64,000 nucleotides of DNA. Origin: Shiella aurantiaca (GTDB taxonomy: Bacteria > Bacteroidota > Bacteroidia > Cytophagales > Cyclobacteriaceae). Positions 61,145 through 64,000 of the stretch are shown here, one piece after another. Numbering within the stretch: the stretch's first letter is position 1; the number at the start of each line of letters is the position of its first letter. Under the pieces are notes generated by a model, which saw only the letters and a program-made list of their open reading frames with translations, had not been told where the DNA came from and ran no database searches. The stretch lies in contig JAUHJS010000001.1 in NCBI GenBank assembly GCA_030412945.1, positions 372,001 to 436,000 on the forward strand, read 5' to 3'. The translations under genes were made by a program, and so were the position numbers.

Positions 61145-63502
61145 ATGAAAAACTTACTCTTGTTATTTTGCCTTTTATTATCCCCCTATTTCTCACACGC
61201 TCAGAAACTTACCCAAACACTTCGCGGCACCGTGGTCGATAAAGTCACCCAAATGCCCCTCCCCGGAGCCACTGTGCTTATTCTCAACGAAGAACCACTA
61301 ATTGGTACAACTACCTCACTCGATGGGGAATTTCGCCTTAGCCAAGTACCCATAGGAAGCAAAACCCTAAAAGTGAGCTACATTGGCTATAAAGATGCAT
61401 TTTTACCCAATATGGTAGTAAACTCAGGCAAGGAGCTTGTGCTTGTAATTAATCTAGAAGAAGATATCACGGCTATTGAGGAAGTAGTAGTAACTGCCGA
61501 AGTGGAAAAAAGCCGTGCGCTCAATGAAATGGCTCCCGTAAGCGCCCGCACCTTTTCGGTAGAGGAAACCCGCAAATATGCCGCGGCTATTAATGACCCA
61601 GCCCGCATGGTTACCGCCTTTGCCGGAGTAGTTTCCACAGGCGATGGAGCCAACGGAATCTCCATTCGAGGCAATGCCCCACGTGGACTGCTTTGGCGTA
61701 TGGAAGGAGTAGATATCCCCAATCCCAACCACTTTGCCAATCTGGGAAGTGCCGGAGGTGGTATTTCCATTTTGAGCGCTCAGCTTCTTAGCAATTCGGA
61801 TTTTATGACGGGAGCCTTTCCTGCTGAATATGGCAATGCCTTGTCGGGTGTATTTGATTTGAAACTCAGAAAAGGCAATAACGAAACCCACGAATACACC
61901 TTTCAGGCAGGCTTTTTAGGTATAGATGGAGCTGTAGAAGGCCCTTTCAGAAAAGGATACGGAGGTTCCTACCTTATCAACTACCGCTATTCCACCCTTA
62001 GTATGCTGAGCCAATTAGGTCTTATCGACTTAGGTGATTTCAATACGACCTTTCAAGATCTATCCTATCACCTAACCTTTCCTACCAAAAAAGCCGGACA
62101 AATCAGTGTATTTGGTTTTAGCGGTCTTAGTAGCGAAATAGGCGAAGCCGATCGTGATACCACCCTTTGGGAGTTTGACTACCAGCGCTATGATTCCCGC
62201 TTCTATGCCAATACGCACCTCTCTGGATTGAAGCATTCCATAGTACTCAATAGCAAAAATTATTTGCAGAGCGCCTTGGTATTCTCCCAGCTTCAAAATG
62301 GCTATATTGCGGACTCCCTAAGTACTACCTTTCAGCCATATCGCCAGTTCAATGAGCGTTTTATTGACCAAAGTGTACTACTCAGCTCAGTCCTTAATAC
62401 CAAAATATCTCCCCGTCTTCATGGCCGTTCGGGCATATACCTGAAACGGATTGGTTACGATTTCTTACAACGCTACCCCAGCCCCGAAACCAATGAAATG
62501 CAAACCTATATCCAGTCTGAAGGTACTATGTACACCGTACAACTATTTTCCCAATGGAATTATGCCTTCTCCGAAACTTGGCAAGCCAATGTAGGCATGC
62601 ATTATATACGCCTCACGCTCAATGGCACTCAGTCGATTGAACCCCGCGCCTCAATTAAGCATGCCATCAATACCAAGCAAAGCATTAGCCTAGGCTATGG
62701 TTTACATGGCCAAACGCAAAACGCGGGCATCTACTTTACCGAGCAAACCGAAAGTGATGGCTCTAAAACCCTAATTAATAAATCCTTGGGAATGAGCAAG
62801 GCCCACCATTGGGTACTTTCCTATGACCACTCATTGAGCCCATATCTTCGCCTCAAAACAGAAGCTTACTACCAGTACCTCTACAGTTTACCAGTGAGCC
62901 CCGATGTAAGCAATCCTCTTGCCAGCATCAATTTTGAAGAAGGCCTTATCACCGAAAAACTAGTAAACAAAGGCCGCGGCAGAAACTACGGCCTTGAACT
63001 TACCCTGGAACAGTTCACCTACAACAATACCTATTTTCTTTTGTCAGGTTCTTTATTCAATTCTGAGTACCAAGCCTTGGACAAAGTCTGGAGAAATACC
63101 CGATACAATAGCCAATACGCCTTTAGTTTCACAGGAGGAAAAGAGTTTTTCAGTACCAAAAAAGAAAAAAACATCACCTATGGCATCAACATGAAAGTGC
63201 TGTATACAGGAGGCTTCCGCTATACCCCCATCGATATCGAGGCAAGTCGTGAACAACAACAAATAGAATATATCACTGAGCAAACCTTTAGTCTTCAGAA
63301 TAAAGACTACTTCCGTACCGACCTTAGGCTGAGCATGAAAATTAATAAAAAAAGAACCACCAGTACCCTAGCATTGGACATTCAAAACCTTACCAACCGA
63401 AAAAATATACAAGGCACATATTTTGATTTAGAATCCGAGGAAATGGTAGAATCCTATCAGCTTCCATTGATTCCCATACTAAGTTACCGTATAGAATTCT
63501 AA
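61145..63502 (+). CDS. TonB-dependent receptor with carboxypeptidase-regulatory N-terminus
   Basis: 785 residues. Signal peptide (LLLLFCLLLSPYFSHAQ), a carboxypeptidase-regulatory-like domain (LRGTVVDKVTQMPLPGATVL ... GEFRLSQVPIGSKTLKVSYI), plug domain (NDPARMVTAFAGVVSTGDGA, ISIRGNAPRGLLWRMEGVD) and a 22-strand-type barrel ending in YRIEF with the terminal aromatic. No STN domain and no SusD partner gene. Ligand unknown. Starts 125 bases after the STN terminator and ends at its own hairpin. Confidence 0.92.
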   Translation: MKNLLLLFCLLLSPYFSHAQKLTQTLRGTVVDKVTQMPLPGATVLILNEEPLIGTTTSLDGEFRLSQVPIGSKTLKVSYIGYKDAFLPNMVVNSGKELVLVINLEEDITAIEEVVVTAEVEKSRALNEMAPVSARTFSVEETRKYAAAINDPARMVTAFAGVVSTGDGANGISIRGNAPRGLLWRMEGVDIPNPNHFANLGSAGGGISILSAQLLSNSDFMTGAFPAEYGNALSGVFDLKLRKGNNETHEYTFQAGFLGIDGAVEGPFRKGYGGSYLINYRYSTLSMLSQLGLIDLGDFNTTFQDLSYHLTFPTKKAGQISVFGFSGLSSEIGEADRDTTLWEFDYQRYDSRFYANTHLSGLKHSIVLNSKNYLQSALVFSQLQNGYIADSLSTTFQPYRQFNERFIDQSVLLSSVLNTKISPRLHGRSGIYLKRIGYDFLQRYPSPETNEMQTYIQSEGTMYTVQLFSQWNYAFSETWQANVGMHYIRLTLNGTQSIEPRASIKHAINTKQSISLGYGLHGQTQNAGIYFTEQTESDGSKTLINKSLGMSKAHHWVLSYDHSLSPYLRLKTEAYYQYLYSLPVSPDVSNPLASINFEEGLITEKLVNKGRGRNYGLELTLEQFTYNNTYFLLSGSLFNSEYQALDKVWRNTRYNSQYAFSFTGGKEFFSTKKEKNITYGINMKVLYTGGFRYTPIDIEASREQQQIEYITEQTFSLQNKDYFRTDLRLSMKINKKRTTSTLALDIQNLTNRKNIQGTYFDLESEEMVESYQLPLIPILSYRIEF

Positions 63503-63503
63503 A

Positions 63504-63538
63504 AAATCCGGTGGGGAGAGTCACTTCTCACCGGATTT
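63504..63538 (+). terminator. Terminator of the TonB receptor gene
   Basis: AAATCCGGTGGGGAG pairs with CTTCTCACCGGATTT (some G-U) with T-rich downstream. Confidence 0.75.
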
Positions 63539-63552
63539 ACTTTTATTTGAAG

Positions 63553-64000
63553 ATGAATCCAGTTGAAATATCTCTAGTGCAGCCGAATCAACTGCCCGAA
63601 CTTTGCCAATTGGTGAAGGAGGTATTCCATACACACATCGCGTCACTCTTAAGTAAGAAAGGCATTCAGTCTTTTGAGGCACTCTTCACACCCAAACAGT
63701 TACTAGAAAAACAAAAGCAAGGCCATATGCTATGGAAATTGCACCATGGACCGCAGCTCTTGGGCCTTATCGGCCTCGATAAAGCCCACATACGCTACTT
63801 ATTTATCAAAAGCGACCATCATAGCCAAGGAGCGGGCAAACAGGCATTAGCTTTCGTTTTTCGTTATTTGACTGCCCAAGAGGTAAAAGAGGTAACCGTG
63901 TTTTCTAGTCCCAATTCAGTTGGTTTTTATAAAAAACAGGGGTTCGTACCCATAGGCCCAGAGGAGGAAAAAAACGGAATCCGCTTTACCCCAATGGCAA
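63553..64000 (+). CDS. GNAT-family N-acetyltransferase (partial, cut by window end)
   Basis: At least 149 residues from ATG 63553 with no stop before the window edge. The GNAT pattern is visible: strand GHMLWKLHHGPQLLGLIGLD, acetyl-CoA motif HHSQGAGKQALAFVFRYL (variant of Q-x-x-G-x-G/A), and FYKKQGFVPIG. Transfers an acetyl group from acetyl-CoA to an amine; substrate unknown. Follows a terminator, so it begins its own transcript. Confidence 0.82.
   Translation, partial: MNPVEISLVQPNQLPELCQLVKEVFHTHIASLLSKKGIQSFEALFTPKQLLEKQKQGHMLWKLHHGPQLLGLIGLDKAHIRYLFIKSDHHSQGAGKQALAFVFRYLTAQEVKEVTVFSSPNSVGFYKKQGFVPIGPEEEKNGIRFTPMA

Overview
The window reads as a chromosomal segment of a Bacteroidota bacterium. 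The evidence is a giant protein ending in a type IX secretion (Por-type) sorting tail, a FecI-like sigma / FecR-like anti-sigma pair beside a TonB-dependent receptor with a carboxypeptidase-regulatory N-terminus, PD40-OmpA proteins, many lipoproteins, few Shine-Dalgarno sequences, and several upstream boxes matching the Bacteroidota -7 element TAnnTTTG. I cannot fix the family or genus. I found no rRNA, tRNA, CRISPR array, insertion sequence or phage gene, and no gene-free stretch longer than 300 bases.

Layout. 1-3.9 kb: an HExxH metalloprotease-like lipoprotein interrupted by an in-frame stop, followed by four tandem paralogous small lipoproteins whose 5' ends carry copies of the protease gene's 3' end. 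3.9-5.4 kb (minus): a SiaB/SiaC-like kinase and regulatory phosphoprotein module with a coiled-coil membrane protein. 5.5-9.0 kb: a POT peptide transporter divergent from ATP-dependent PEP carboxykinase. 9.1-13.7 kb: a membrane J-domain protein, a CNT nucleoside transporter, a bifunctional nuclease, and both electron-transfer flavoprotein subunits. 14.1-18.9 kb (minus): a compact eight-gene run YHS, DM13, DoxX-like, outer-membrane protein, YceI, DinB, ATP-grasp, LysE. 19.0-31.5 kb (minus): a quinone-reductase-like enzyme, a lipocalin-like lipoprotein, a 2430-residue secreted repeat protein, a small beta-barrel, and a TPR-CHAT protein whose catalytic His appears lost.

31.5-43.2 kb: dnaB, an Mpl-like Mur ligase, a DnaQ-type exonuclease, a CBS protein, a membrane protein, an FAH-family hydrolase, an M23 peptidase, bcp, and a split transketolase with a secreted VWA protein encoded between its halves. 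43.3-49.5 kb: a tandem PD40-OmpA pair, an rRNA-type methyltransferase and a class III aminotransferase. 49.6-57.4 kb (minus): two amidohydrolase genes holding three catalytic-type units of which only one keeps its HxH motif, a rhomboid-MORN-TonB-like fusion and a beta-lactamase-fold hydrolase. 57.6-64 kb: ECF sigma factor, FecR, a free-standing STN protein with 16-residue repeats, a TonB receptor without an STN domain, and an acetyltransferase cut by the window end.

How the genes fit together. Much of the window concerns the cell envelope: outer-membrane receptors, secreted and lipid-anchored proteins, and peptidoglycan recycling and hydrolysis. The rest is central carbon metabolism (pckA, transketolase, ETF) and DNA maintenance (dnaB, exonuclease). 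The most unusual parts are the lipoprotein array with ghost protease tails, the detached STN signalling unit, the rhomboid-MORN-TonB fusion, the degenerate CHAT protein beside the giant secreted protein, and the YHS/DM13/DoxX/YceI operon.
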